Shown here in pieces: positions 41,974 through 50,768 of a DNA stretch of 64,000 nt. The DNA is from Mycobacterium pinniadriaticum. GTDB lineage: Bacteria; Actinomycetota; Actinomycetes; Mycobacteriales; Mycobacteriaceae. The translations under genes were made by a program, and so were the position numbers. Numbering within the stretch: position 1 is the stretch's first letter; each line of letters opens with the position of its first letter. The stretch lies in contig NZ_JAPJDO010000017.1 in assembly GCF_026242045.1 (NCBI RefSeq), positions 58,862 to 122,861 on the forward strand, written 5' to 3'. The notes beneath the pieces were generated by a model. The model made no database searches. It saw nothing but the letters and a program-made list of their open reading frames with translations, and had not been told where the DNA came from.

Positions 41974-43125
41974 TTAGGGCCCCTGATCGAATCGGTAGGG
42001 GACCACCAGCGGGTTCTCCTTGGTATACGGACTGGGGAACTGGCCGATCGTGCGGCCCCACTGCATTTCGAGCTCGGTGAGGTTGCCTTCCCATCGGGTA
42101 CCGGTGAAGATGCCTTGGTCGATGCGGCTCAACGTCAGGTCCACGATCGCCGTCATGTTGGCGTAGTCGCCGCGCTGCCACTTCTCGATCGTCTCGTTGG
42201 GAAACGGGAACGTCAGGATGAGGCTCAGCGCGCGGGTCATGGCGGGGCCGGCGTTGGCCAGCGATTCGAGCACCGGCCCAATGTCTTTCAGCTCTTTGAC
42301 CAGATTAGCCTTGGTTTGCTCGACGGTACTGACAACTCGGTCGCCGAACCTGCCGAGCTGATCGGCGGCCTCGGCGAGATTGTCACGCTCGGCGTTGAGC
42401 ACGGCCAAGGCCTCGGGGACGGTCTTGAGTGCCTTGTCCAGCACGGGCTGATTTGCGGCGAATGTGCCGGCGAGCTTGTTGAGACTGTCGGTAGCTGCGA
42501 TGATGTCGTCGGTCTGGTCGTTGAAGTTCGCGGCGAACCTGTCCAGTTCGGCGATCATGCTCCGCAGGTCCTGCTCCCGGCCGCGAAATGCGGTGCTGAA
42601 TGCCTCGGTGATGTCTTGGATTTGGGCCAGTCCGCCGCCGTTGAGCACGGTCGACACCGCGGCCAGCGTCTGTTCGACGGTGGGATAAGACGCCGAGTGG
42701 TCCAGCGGGATCAGCGAACCTTCGTGCAGGCGGCCTTGGGGTGGCTCACCCGCCGGTGGGCTCAGTTCGATGTGCTGCGAACCAAGGATGCTGGTCAACC
42801 CGATCTTGGCCGTCGAGTTGGCCGGCAGGTCGACAGTGCCGTCGACTCGCATGGTCACCAGCGCATGCCAGCCCTGCAATTCGATCCCGGTGATATGGCC
42901 GACCGTGGCGTCGCCGACGCGGACTCGCGAGTTGGGCTGAATGTTGTTGATATCGGGCATTTCGGCCTGGATGACGAACGATCCGGGCCCGTTGCCCGCG
43001 GTACCGGGCAGGGGCAGCGAATTGAGTCCCTGCCAGCCTTTGAGGTCGCAGCTCGATGACCCGGCGGCGACGGTCGCGATCAGCGCGATGCTGACCGCCC
43101 GGCCTCGCCAGCTTCGGCACGTCAT
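41974..43125 (-). CDS. mceE: Mce-family lipoprotein MceE
   Basis: A 383-residue Mce subunit. The signal sequence ends in a probable lipobox with Cys26 (AAGSSSC), as usual for the lipoprotein MceE subunit; the -3 residue is not the usual Leu. The Mce domain (about 50-130) includes VRVGDATVGHI and ILGSQHIEL, followed by a helical region. The true start is ATG 43125, overlapping the mceD stop by 4 nt; the longer frame is antisense-like. Confidence 0.9.
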   Translation of the reverse strand: MTCRSWRGRAVSIALIATVAAGSSSCDLKGWQGLNSLPLPGTAGNGPGSFVIQAEMPDINNIQPNSRVRVGDATVGHITGIELQGWHALVTMRVDGTVDLPANSTAKIGLTSILGSQHIELSPPAGEPPQGRLHEGSLIPLDHSASYPTVEQTLAAVSTVLNGGGLAQIQDITEAFSTAFRGREQDLRSMIAELDRFAANFNDQTDDIIAATDSLNKLAGTFAANQPVLDKALKTVPEALAVLNAERDNLAEAADQLGRFGDRVVSTVEQTKANLVKELKDIGPVLESLANAGPAMTRALSLILTFPFPNETIEKWQRGDYANMTAIVDLTLSRIDQGIFTGTRWEGNLTELEMQWGRTIGQFPSPYTKENPLVVPYRFDQGP

Positions 43126-44441
43126 GAGCCACCACCGGGGGGAGTCATCATTGCGGTCAAACCGCCTGTCGGGTCGGTAGTCCCAGTGGGTGCGGCGGCC
43201 TCGGCCGGCAGCGGCGCGTCGGGCGCCGATGCGGCAACGGGTGCGGAGACGGGCGCGACGGCCGGCGGAACAAAATCGGGGCGCAGCCGATCCTCGCTGT
43301 AAGTCACCTCGTTCGGTCGCGCCTGGGCCCCGACGAGCAGGTTCTCGCCGAGCGGCGGGAAGTTGTACTGGCGGTTCTTGATGATCGGCGCCAGGTATTG
43401 CACACACAGCTTCGAGGCCTGCTCGGCGCCGAGGCGCGAAGCCGCTTGGATCGCGCCGCACAAAAACGAGATCGGGTTGGCGAAGTTGTTGACCGCCAGC
43501 GCCCCGGTGAAGGCGCCGTTGCTCGCCTCGTAGATGTTGTTGAAGTTCTGCACCGTCGTCGGCGCGATGTGCAGCGTCTGCTTGATGTCCTCCCGGCTCT
43601 GGTCGAGCGCGGTGCTGATCGAGGCCAGCTTGTCGAAGGTGATACCGATGGTTTCACTGTTTTCGTCGGCGAACTGCTTGACGTCCCCGATGACCGAATT
43701 CATGTCCACGAAGGCGTCACCGACCTTGGTCGGATCATTGGCAAGCAGACCGGTCACGGTCGCCAGGTTCTCGTTGAGCTGACCGAGCAGATCGCTGCTG
43801 CCTTGAAGGGCGGTTACGAAGATGGAGAGATTCTTGAAGGTGGCGAAAATGTCTCCGCTGTGATCGCCCAACACCGACATGGCCTGGGACAGCTTGATGA
43901 TCGTCTCGCGGATGTTGCCGCCCTGCCCGCGCAGATTATCCGCGGCCGTGTTGACGAACGCTCCCAACGTGCTCACTCCGCCCGGAGCGGTGGGCTTCAG
44001 CAATTCGGTGAGGCGTTTGAGCTGAATGCGCACCTCGTCCCACTCGACCGGTACTGCCGTCCGGTTTCGGGGAATGACCGCGCCGTCCTTCATCACCGGC
44101 CCACCGGTATAGGCCGGTGTCAACTGGATGGCCCGGCCGGTGACCAGCATCGGGGACAGTATCGCGGCTTTGGCATCAGCGGGGACTTTGTACTCGCGGT
44201 TGAACCAGAAGGTGATCTTGACTCCGTCCGGCTGCGGCTCGACCTTGGCGACCTGGCCCACCGGCACCCCGAGAATCCTGACGTCGTCACCCGGGAACAG
44301 CGCGTTGCTGTTGTCGAAGTACCCGATCACCTCCGTTCGGCCGATGTGGTCGACCGCTCGCACCGCCATTACCAGTCCGGCGAGCAGGGTCACCACCAAC
44401 AGAGTGGCAAGTGCGGTGCGGGAGTTACGCAATCTGGTCAT
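43122..44441 (-). CDS. mceD: Mce-family protein MceD
   Basis: A 439-residue Mce subunit with one N-terminal transmembrane helix (about 10-28), an Mce domain (about 35-118; FPGDDVRILGVPVGQV), a helical domain to about 320, and a Pro/Ala-rich low-complexity C-terminus, as in MceD proteins. Both ends overlap neighbours by 4 nt, so it is translationally coupled. Confidence 0.91.
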   Translation of the reverse strand: MTRLRNSRTALATLLVVTLLAGLVMAVRAVDHIGRTEVIGYFDNSNALFPGDDVRILGVPVGQVAKVEPQPDGVKITFWFNREYKVPADAKAAILSPMLVTGRAIQLTPAYTGGPVMKDGAVIPRNRTAVPVEWDEVRIQLKRLTELLKPTAPGGVSTLGAFVNTAADNLRGQGGNIRETIIKLSQAMSVLGDHSGDIFATFKNLSIFVTALQGSSDLLGQLNENLATVTGLLANDPTKVGDAFVDMNSVIGDVKQFADENSETIGITFDKLASISTALDQSREDIKQTLHIAPTTVQNFNNIYEASNGAFTGALAVNNFANPISFLCGAIQAASRLGAEQASKLCVQYLAPIIKNRQYNFPPLGENLLVGAQARPNEVTYSEDRLRPDFVPPAVAPVSAPVAASAPDAPLPAEAAAPTGTTDPTGGLTAMMTPPGGGS

Positions 44442-45796
44442 TGTTGGCCTCCGGGCTGGCCGTCCGCCGGTGGTTCACCGGGTGCGGGCACGAAGAAGGG
44501 GGCAGGTGTCGGCTCCGGCACCGATGCGATCTCCGGCGGCGATATTGCAGGCGGGCCTGGCGGCGGGCCACCCGGTGGCGGTGCAGGCAACGGCTCGCGA
44601 TACGGGTAGCACCCGGTGGGTCCGGGCAACGGCAGGCCCGGCGGACCGCAGCCCTGATCGCCAGGGTTGCCGGTGATCGCATCGGGCAGGTTCAGGTTGG
44701 GTTCACCGCCCTGCCCGGTTCGGGGGTAGGGCACCGGCAGGGCCGGTGTCGCGGGCTGGCCGGTCTGCGGGTCGGTGCGCAGCGACGGCAGCAGCGTTGC
44801 GGGGTCCACTCCCAGATCGGAGAAGGCCGCGTCGATGAACGGCTGGACGAACTGACCAGGGAACAGGTTGACCACATAGGCCTTGAAGAACGGTCCGGAC
44901 GAGACCGACTCGCCGAGTGACATCGCGTAGCTGTTGAGCCGTTTGATCGCGTCCTGAACGCGTTCCTTGCGGTCGTCCACGATCGTCAGCACCCCGTTGA
45001 GCTTCTCCAGCGCCGGCTTGAGTTGCTGCCGGTTCTCGGCGATGAACCCCTTCAGCTGCTGGGACACCGCCGAGATGTTGCGCCAGATGCGATCCAGCGA
45101 TGAGCTCTGGGCCTCCAACGCGACCAACAGCGAGTTGGTCTCGCGCACCAGCTGGACGATCTGGTCGGTACGTTTGGCCAGCACGTCGGTGGTCTTGGCC
45201 GCATTCGCCAGAAGGTTGCGCAGTTGTGCGTCCTGTTTGTCGAGGGTGTCGGCGAACCTCGCCACACCGTTGACCGCGTTACGCAGATCCGGCGGGGTGT
45301 CGGCGAAAGTCTCGGCCATCGTGGCCAGCGACGCCGACAGCTGATCGGTGTTGAGGCCGCTGATGGTGGTGGTCAGGTCGCCCAGGGCATCGGGCAGTTG
45401 GTACGGCGAAGTAGTGCGGTCGATGGGGATCGGGCCGGACAGGCCACCGTCACCGCGCGGGATGACGTCGAGCATCTTGGTGCCGAGCAGACCCTTCGTC
45501 TTGATCGCCGCCGTCGTGCGCTCGCCGAGGTGAACGTCGCCGTTGATGCGGAACGTCACCAGCACCTGCGCGCCGTCCAGCGTGATACTGGACACCTTGC
45601 CGACCGGCAGGCCGGACACCTCGACCCCAGCGCCGGTGAACAGGCCGCCGGCGTCGGCGAAGTAGGCCGAGTAGTTGTGCCCGGGGTTGAGGAACGGCAG
45701 TTTCTGCCAATTCAGTGCGCCCATGACCACGCCGGCGACGACGACGGCGCCCACCAAGCCCAGGACGAACGGATTGCGTTCGGAGAAGGATTTCAT
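44438..45796 (-). CDS. mceC: Mce-family protein MceC
   Basis: A 452-residue Mce subunit: an N-terminal membrane helix (about 9-28), an Mce domain (about 35-115; AGVEVSGLPVGKVSS, KGLLGTKMLDV), long amphipathic helices, then a very Pro/Gly-rich tail from about 340. Such tails are usual in MceC and may cross the outer cell wall layers. The start at 45796 overlaps the mceB stop; upstream frame extension is spurious. Confidence 0.91.
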   Translation of the reverse strand: MKSFSERNPFVLGLVGAVVVAGVVMGALNWQKLPFLNPGHNYSAYFADAGGLFTGAGVEVSGLPVGKVSSITLDGAQVLVTFRINGDVHLGERTTAAIKTKGLLGTKMLDVIPRGDGGLSGPIPIDRTTSPYQLPDALGDLTTTISGLNTDQLSASLATMAETFADTPPDLRNAVNGVARFADTLDKQDAQLRNLLANAAKTTDVLAKRTDQIVQLVRETNSLLVALEAQSSSLDRIWRNISAVSQQLKGFIAENRQQLKPALEKLNGVLTIVDDRKERVQDAIKRLNSYAMSLGESVSSGPFFKAYVVNLFPGQFVQPFIDAAFSDLGVDPATLLPSLRTDPQTGQPATPALPVPYPRTGQGGEPNLNLPDAITGNPGDQGCGPPGLPLPGPTGCYPYREPLPAPPPGGPPPGPPAISPPEIASVPEPTPAPFFVPAPGEPPADGQPGGQQ

Positions 45797-46821
45797 TTCG
45801 GCGTGCACCGCCCGGTGTCCTGTCCGGCCACTTTGACGTAAACCGGTTGTCCGCCTTTGCCATTCATTTTCAGCACCAAATCGCACAGATAGAAACTGAA
45901 GAAGTCGCCGTACATGCCCTGCCGGCCCAATTGGCGGTACTTGTCCGGCAGGGTGTCGAGCAGCGTTTCCAGGTACTCGTGGTCGGCGACGGCGATGGAG
46001 GAGACCCGATCGGTTTCGTGGACCACCTTCTGAATCGGGCCCCGCGACTGGACCAGCAGGTCGGTCACCGAGGCGGCTGCGGCGCTGCTGCCGCTGAAGG
46101 CGTTGGCGACGCCGGCCTTCCGAGCGTTGAGAGCCTCCACCAGTCCGGACAGGTTCGTCACCGCCTTGTCCAGTTGGGCGCTCTGGGAGCCCAGGGTGCC
46201 CAGCACCGTGTTGAGGTTCGTGACGACCTCGCTGATCAACTGGTCCCGGTCGGCCAGGGTGTTGGTCAACACCGCGGCCTGGTCGAGGAAGGACTGGATG
46301 GTCGGGCCCTGGCCTTGGAGGGCCTGGTCGAGCTGCCCGCTCAACGCATTCACCTGTTCGGGGCTGAGCGCCCGGAACAGTGGTTTGAACCCGCCGATCA
46401 CCGAGTCCAGATCCAGCGCGGGCGCCGTGCGGCTCACCGGGATCGTGTCGCCGGGATGCAGGCGTTTGACGCCACCGGCCCCCTCATCGAGGGCGAGAAA
46501 GCGGCCGCCGATGACGTTGTCGTAGCGGATCACCGCGCGGGTGCCTTCGGTGAGATTCACTTTGTCGCTGGCCGAGAATGCGACTCGGACGGTCGAGTTC
46601 CGGTTGATCGCGATGCTCTCCACCTTGCCGACCTCTACTCCGGCGACCCGCACGAAGTCGCCCTCCTTGAGGCCGGTGACGTTGGTGAACACCGCGTTGT
46701 ACGTCTGCCCGTCAGCGAACCGGAACTGGGCGAAGACGGCGAGCAGGGCGAAGGCTCCGAGCAGGCAAACGGTGAGGAAGACGCCGAGGCGCCAGACGGT
46801 GCCTCTCAGGTTGTCCCTCAC
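45793..46821 (-). CDS. mceB: Mce-family protein MceB
   Basis: A 342-residue Mce subunit starting at GTG 46821 with AGGAGA upstream. One membrane helix (about 10-32), an Mce domain (about 40-125; LKEGDFVRVAGVEVGKVE, VIGGRFLAL), then helices ending in a short C-terminus with QDTGRC. The 1386-bp open frame extending to 47178 is discarded because it runs antisense to proline-rich mceA sequence. Confidence 0.91.
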   Translation of the reverse strand: MRDNLRGTVWRLGVFLTVCLLGAFALLAVFAQFRFADGQTYNAVFTNVTGLKEGDFVRVAGVEVGKVESIAINRNSTVRVAFSASDKVNLTEGTRAVIRYDNVIGGRFLALDEGAGGVKRLHPGDTIPVSRTAPALDLDSVIGGFKPLFRALSPEQVNALSGQLDQALQGQGPTIQSFLDQAAVLTNTLADRDQLISEVVTNLNTVLGTLGSQSAQLDKAVTNLSGLVEALNARKAGVANAFSGSSAAAASVTDLLVQSRGPIQKVVHETDRVSSIAVADHEYLETLLDTLPDKYRQLGRQGMYGDFFSFYLCDLVLKMNGKGGQPVYVKVAGQDTGRCTPK

Positions 46822-46849
46822 GACTGATTCTCCTGTCGGTTCTGAATGG

Positions 46850-48211
46850 TCACGGGTTCGGCGGCGGGCCCGGCTCGGGTGGCGCCGGGGGGACGCCGGG
46901 CCATAGCGGAACCCCGCCGGGCCCGTACCACGACGCCCCATAGGGCGGCATCCCCGGGCCCGGGTCCGGTCCGGGCGCCGGGCCGGGAATGCACTGGCGG
47001 ATGCTTGGCGGTTGCGGCACCGCCCGGGTGACCGGGAAGTAGTTCGCCCAGCAGGGATGGCCGAGACCCGGGTTGGGCCGCAGATCCAGGCCGGTGCCCC
47101 AGCCGGTGTCGGTGACGAGCTGGCGGACGGGGAAGTTCTTGGTGGCGTCGGGAAGCGAGCCGCACCCGGGTTTGCCACCGGGGCCGCCTTTGGCGTTGAC
47201 GACCGGCAGATTATCGGGGTACTGGTAGGGATCGTTGCCCAGCAGCAGAGCGACGTCGAAGTTGGCCGACTTGCCGTCCCGGCCGCCCCAGATGTTGTAG
47301 GCGTCCCCGGTGGTCAGTGTCCAGTACGCGCCCTGCAACCAGCAGGTGTAGACCGGGTTGTACTTCAGCAGCAGGTTGGTCGTCGGTTCCAGGACGTTGA
47401 CCGCCCGCACGAGGGGTTCCTCGCTCTGTTCGAGCAGTTCGCGGGCGGACTGGGAAAACCCGACGGTGTTGAGCAGCAAGGCATCCAGCGACGATTGACG
47501 GGTGGCAATCGTGGTGCTCACGGTGCTGCCGGCGTTCAGGATGGCCACGATGTCGGGCGCGACCGCGGCATAGGTGTCGTTGAAATTCTTGAAGGAGCGC
47601 CAGTCGGCGCGGATGGTGTCGCTGCGCTCGTTGAGGGCCTTGAGCACCTGGTTGAGATCGGTGGTGGCCTCACCCATCCGGGGCCCCTGGCCGCGTACCC
47701 CGTCGGCCACCGCCGTCAGTACCGCGTTGAGTTTGGCCGGATCGACCATGTCCAGCAGGTTGACCACGTTCTCGAAGACCGTGTTCACCTCGGTGGTGAC
47801 ATTGCTCGACCGCAGGACTGCCCCCGCGGCCAGCCGTGTCGGGCTCGGATCGGACGGATAGACCAGATCGACGAATTTGGCGCCGAAGGCGGTGGTGGAC
47901 TTGATCTGCGCGCCGACGTTCGCCGGGATGTACCTGACCTGGTCCGGCTCGATCTCCAGCCGAAGGCTGGTGGGACCTTGTCCGCCGGTGATGGCACCGA
48001 CCCGCCCGACCTGAACCCCGCGCATCTTGACCTTGGCGCCGGTCTCCATCACCAGCCCGCTGCGATCCGAGGTCAGTGTCACCGGAACGTAGGAACGGAA
48101 GGTGCCCGCGAACAACGTCGAGGTCACGAAGAAGAACACCGCGATGATCGCCAGCAGGATGACCGTCCACCAGCCGTCCCGAAGACGGTCTTCACCAGGC
48201 CGCGCGTCCAT
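46850..48211 (-). CDS. mceA: Mce-family protein MceA
   Basis: A 453-residue Mce subunit, first of the six. It has an N-terminal membrane helix (about 15-37), an Mce domain (about 42-128; GAKVKMRGVQVGRVG, AFGAKFVDLVYP), a helical domain to about 280, then a Cys-containing and strongly Pro/Gly-rich tail. It starts 2 bp after the yrbEB stop. The long C-terminal tail is typical for actinobacterial MceA. Confidence 0.92.
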   Translation of the reverse strand: MDARPGEDRLRDGWWTVILLAIIAVFFFVTSTLFAGTFRSYVPVTLTSDRSGLVMETGAKVKMRGVQVGRVGAITGGQGPTSLRLEIEPDQVRYIPANVGAQIKSTTAFGAKFVDLVYPSDPSPTRLAAGAVLRSSNVTTEVNTVFENVVNLLDMVDPAKLNAVLTAVADGVRGQGPRMGEATTDLNQVLKALNERSDTIRADWRSFKNFNDTYAAVAPDIVAILNAGSTVSTTIATRQSSLDALLLNTVGFSQSARELLEQSEEPLVRAVNVLEPTTNLLLKYNPVYTCWLQGAYWTLTTGDAYNIWGGRDGKSANFDVALLLGNDPYQYPDNLPVVNAKGGPGGKPGCGSLPDATKNFPVRQLVTDTGWGTGLDLRPNPGLGHPCWANYFPVTRAVPQPPSIRQCIPGPAPGPDPGPGMPPYGASWYGPGGVPLWPGVPPAPPEPGPPPNP

Positions 48212-48213
48212 GT

Positions 48214-49068
48214 CTACCCGGCCAGGTTGAAGTTGCCGGACTGACCGTAGACGGCCAGTGAGATCATCACGATTTCCACCGCCGCGACGACCATCGAGGT
48301 GCGTACGGCTCGGCCGACGGCCTCGCCCACCCCGGCGGGACCGCCCTTGGCGGTGAACCCGTAGTAGGTGTGCACCAGCATGATGACGATCGTCATCGCG
48401 ACCGATTGCATGAACGACCAGATGACGTCGGTGGGATTGAGGAACGTGTTGAAGTAGTGGTCGTAGACGCCCGAGCCCTGGCCGTAGATGGCGACCGTAC
48501 CGGTGCGGGCGGCGAGAAACGCCATCATCACCGCGATGCAGTACAGCGGGATGACCACGATGACGCCGGCCAGTACCCGGGTGGAGGCGAGGTAGGTCAC
48601 GGAGCGGATTCCGATCACCTCGAGGGCGTCGATCTCCTCGTTGATGCGCATGGCACCGAGCTGGGCGGTGGCGCCCGCGCCGATGGTCGCCGACAGCGCC
48701 ACCGAGACGGTTCCCGGAACGATAAGCCGAACGTTGAAAAATGCCGATGCGAAGCCGGTCAAGGCCTCGAAGCCGACCGATGCCAGCTGGTTGTACCCCT
48801 GCACGGCAACCAATGCACCGGTGGTCATCGTCAAGAAGCCCACGATCGCAACGGTCCCGCCGACGACCGCGAGCGCCCCGGCGCCCAGCCCCATCTGGGC
48901 AATCAGCCGCAACAGTTCCTTGTGGTATCGCGTCACCGCATCCGGGATGGCGGCCAGCGTCTTGACGTAGAACCGGGTCTGCGCGCCGATCCTGTTCCAG
49001 CCGGCGGTTGCATCCTGGAGGCTGCCGGTCAGCTTCGGACGCAATCGGCTTGGGAAACTGACTGTCAC
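48214..49068 (-). CDS. yrbEB: YrbE/MlaE-family ABC permease subunit B
   Basis: A 284-residue MlaE-domain permease with about five to six hydrophobic segments. The EIDALEVIGIRSVTYL motif, which contacts the ATPase in MlaE homologues, lies near 150. With YrbEA it forms the membrane pore under the Mce tunnel. The ATPase (MceG/MKL) is normally encoded elsewhere and is not seen here. Seven bases separate it from yrbEA. Confidence 0.94.
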   Translation of the reverse strand: MTVSFPSRLRPKLTGSLQDATAGWNRIGAQTRFYVKTLAAIPDAVTRYHKELLRLIAQMGLGAGALAVVGGTVAIVGFLTMTTGALVAVQGYNQLASVGFEALTGFASAFFNVRLIVPGTVSVALSATIGAGATAQLGAMRINEEIDALEVIGIRSVTYLASTRVLAGVIVVIPLYCIAVMMAFLAARTGTVAIYGQGSGVYDHYFNTFLNPTDVIWSFMQSVAMTIVIMLVHTYYGFTAKGGPAGVGEAVGRAVRTSMVVAAVEIVMISLAVYGQSGNFNLAG

Positions 49069-49075
49069 CGGCGCC

Positions 49076-49846
49076 TCATGACACCGTGAACTGGATGCCG
49101 ACGGCGGTCACGATCACGTTGATCGCGAACAGGACCATGAAGGTGAACACGACGGTCTCGTTGACGGCGTTGCCGACGCCGGCCGGGCCGCCGCCGACCG
49201 AGATGCCTTTGTAACACGCGATCAGGCCCGCGGCCAATCCGAACAGCGTCGCTTTCGTCAGTGACACGATGACGTCACCCATGCCGGTCAGCAGCGTCAT
49301 GCCGGCGGCAAATGCGCCGGGGGAGACGTGCTGGATGTAGACGCAGAAGATATAGGCGCCGGTGAGGCCGGCCAAGATCACTGTGGCAGATAGAGCCAAT
49401 GCCACCGTGGTGGCGGCGAGTACCCGTGGCACCACCAGTGCCTGAATCGGATTGATACCCATCACCCGCAGCGCGTCGAGTTCCTCGCGGATCGTGCGGG
49501 CGCCCAAGTCCGCGCACATGGCGGTGGCCCCCGCACCGGAGACCACCAGCACGGTCACGATGGGGCCGATCTGGTTCACCGTCCCGATGGCGGCGCCGGT
49601 GCCGGAGAAGTCGGCCGCGCCGAACTCGCTGAGCAGGATGTTGAACGTGAAAACCAACAGCACCGAGTAGGGCAGCGTGAGCATCAGGGCCGGCAACACG
49701 GAAACCCGCGCGACGAACCAGGTTTGGAGCAGATATTCGCGCCACGCGAATGGCGGGCGGAACATCAGCACAAGGGTGTCCAGCGACATCCCGATGAAGC
49801 CACCAAAAGCGCGAACAGGCTTCGCTAACGTGACCGCCGCGGTCAC
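49076..49846 (-). CDS. yrbEA: YrbE/MlaE-family ABC permease subunit A
   Basis: A 256-residue MlaE-domain permease, first gene of the mce operon. It has several membrane segments and the conserved REELDALRVMGINPIQALVV coupling motif near 121, then GGGPAGVGNAV near 220. It starts at GTG 49846 with GAGGGG upstream. The 469-bp region before it has no convincing gene and presumably holds the operon promoter. Confidence 0.94.
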   Translation of the reverse strand: MTAAVTLAKPVRAFGGFIGMSLDTLVLMFRPPFAWREYLLQTWFVARVSVLPALMLTLPYSVLLVFTFNILLSEFGAADFSGTGAAIGTVNQIGPIVTVLVVSGAGATAMCADLGARTIREELDALRVMGINPIQALVVPRVLAATTVALALSATVILAGLTGAYIFCVYIQHVSPGAFAAGMTLLTGMGDVIVSLTKATLFGLAAGLIACYKGISVGGGPAGVGNAVNETVVFTFMVLFAINVIVTAVGIQFTVS

Positions 49847-50315
49847 CGTCTGCCCCTCGCATCCGCTTCGGCCACAGTCTGGTACCGATATCCGCCGGTT
49901 TTGCTGGATGCTCCTATTCGCGCGCCGAAATCTGGGCGTTGCGCCGCCGGAATAGACGGCAGCCCGTGTTCAGCGATGACAACCGGCGGCATGGCGGAAC
50001 GGTATCGTGGCCGCGCTTGCGGTTGCTGCTCCTCAATGGGGGCTTTTTTCTACCCCGAAAGGGTAGGCCGAAAGATATTGCGATGAAGTCGGTCCCCGCC
50101 CCGCCGAATCGTGCCGTGTTTCTCCGATGAGCGTCGGCTCCGCAAAGCATCGCGGATGTGCGCCGTCCGCATCTGGCCCCGGGTGGCTCGATGCCGTCCG
50201 CTGGGACTGTGGGGCAATATCATCGAGTAACTGTGGGGCAATATCATCGAGTAAAGGCCACAGCCGGTCCGTGATCCCCTCTGCTTTCGGGGTACGCGAC
50301 GGGCTAGTCGGTCAA
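49847..50315. other. Non-coding region between mce operon and response regulator gene
   Basis: No open frame here has coding character on either strand. The stretch holds the presumed mce promoter at its left end, a TACCC-CGAAA-GGGTA inverted repeat at 50051-50065 next to a run of six T, and a 24-bp tandem repeat at 50207-50254 that lies downstream of the response regulator gene. No regulator-binding palindrome matching the catabolic operators is present. Confidence 0.6.
50207..50254. repeat. 24-bp perfect tandem direct repeat
   Basis: Two identical, directly adjacent 24-bp units (50207-50230 and 50231-50254), each starting CTGTGGGGCAATATC and ending GAGTAA. It lies 62 bp beyond the stop of the response regulator gene and 360 bp upstream of the mce operon. 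It could be a duplicated protein-binding site or recent slippage. Confidence 0.9.
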
Positions 50316-50768
50316 TTAGCCATTCTGGCTGCCGCCCGGCAGTCGCACCACCTGGACGAAGAACTCGTCGATCTGGCGGACGGCACACATGAACTGGTCG
50401 AGGTCGACCGGTTTGGTGACGTAGGCGTTGGCGTGCAGCTTGTAGCTGCGCAGGATGTCCTCCTCGGCCGAGGAGGTGGTCAGCACCACGACAGGAATGG
50501 TGCGCAGGTCATCGTCGGACTTGATCATCTCGAGGAGCTGGCGCCCGTCGTATTTGGGTAGGTTGAGGTCGAGCAGGATGAGATCGGGGCGGGGTGCGTC
50601 GGCGAACGGGCCGCGCCGGTAGAGATAGTCCAGACCCTCCTCGCCATCGTGCACGACGTGCAGATTGTTCTTGAGCTTGTTGTGCTCGAAGGCCTCCCGG
50701 GTGATCAGCTCGTCCCCGGGGTCGTCCTCGATGAGCAGGACGTCGATCGCGCGACCGTGGTCGGTCAT
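50316..50768 (-). CDS. Single-domain (CheY/Rcp1-like) response regulator
   Basis: A 150-residue stand-alone receiver domain. Acidic pocket Glu14-Asp15-Asp16, phosphoacceptor Asp67 in LLDLNLP, Thr97, and Lys119 in TKP are all in place. The insert after beta-3 (PKYDGRQLLEMIKSDDDLRTIP) and extended loop resemble the Rcp1-type regulators that partner phytochrome-like kinases. It has no output domain and is coupled (ATGA) to the histidine kinase gene, so it likely works by protein contact. Confidence 0.92.
   Translation of the reverse strand: MTDHGRAIDVLLIEDDPGDELITREAFEHNKLKNNLHVVHDGEEGLDYLYRRGPFADAPRPDLILLDLNLPKYDGRQLLEMIKSDDDLRTIPVVVLTTSSAEEDILRSYKLHANAYVTKPVDLDQFMCAVRQIDEFFVQVVRLPGGSQNG

Noticed and set aside
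45793..47178. Longer mceB frame starting at 47178
   Set aside because: The added N-terminus is the antisense of proline-rich mceA; GTG 46821 has a good ribosome-binding site and gives the normal membrane-helix start.
50051..50065. TACCC-CGAAA-GGGTA hairpin as a terminator
   Set aside because: The stem is only 5 bp and the run of six T lies on the wrong side for either flanking gene.
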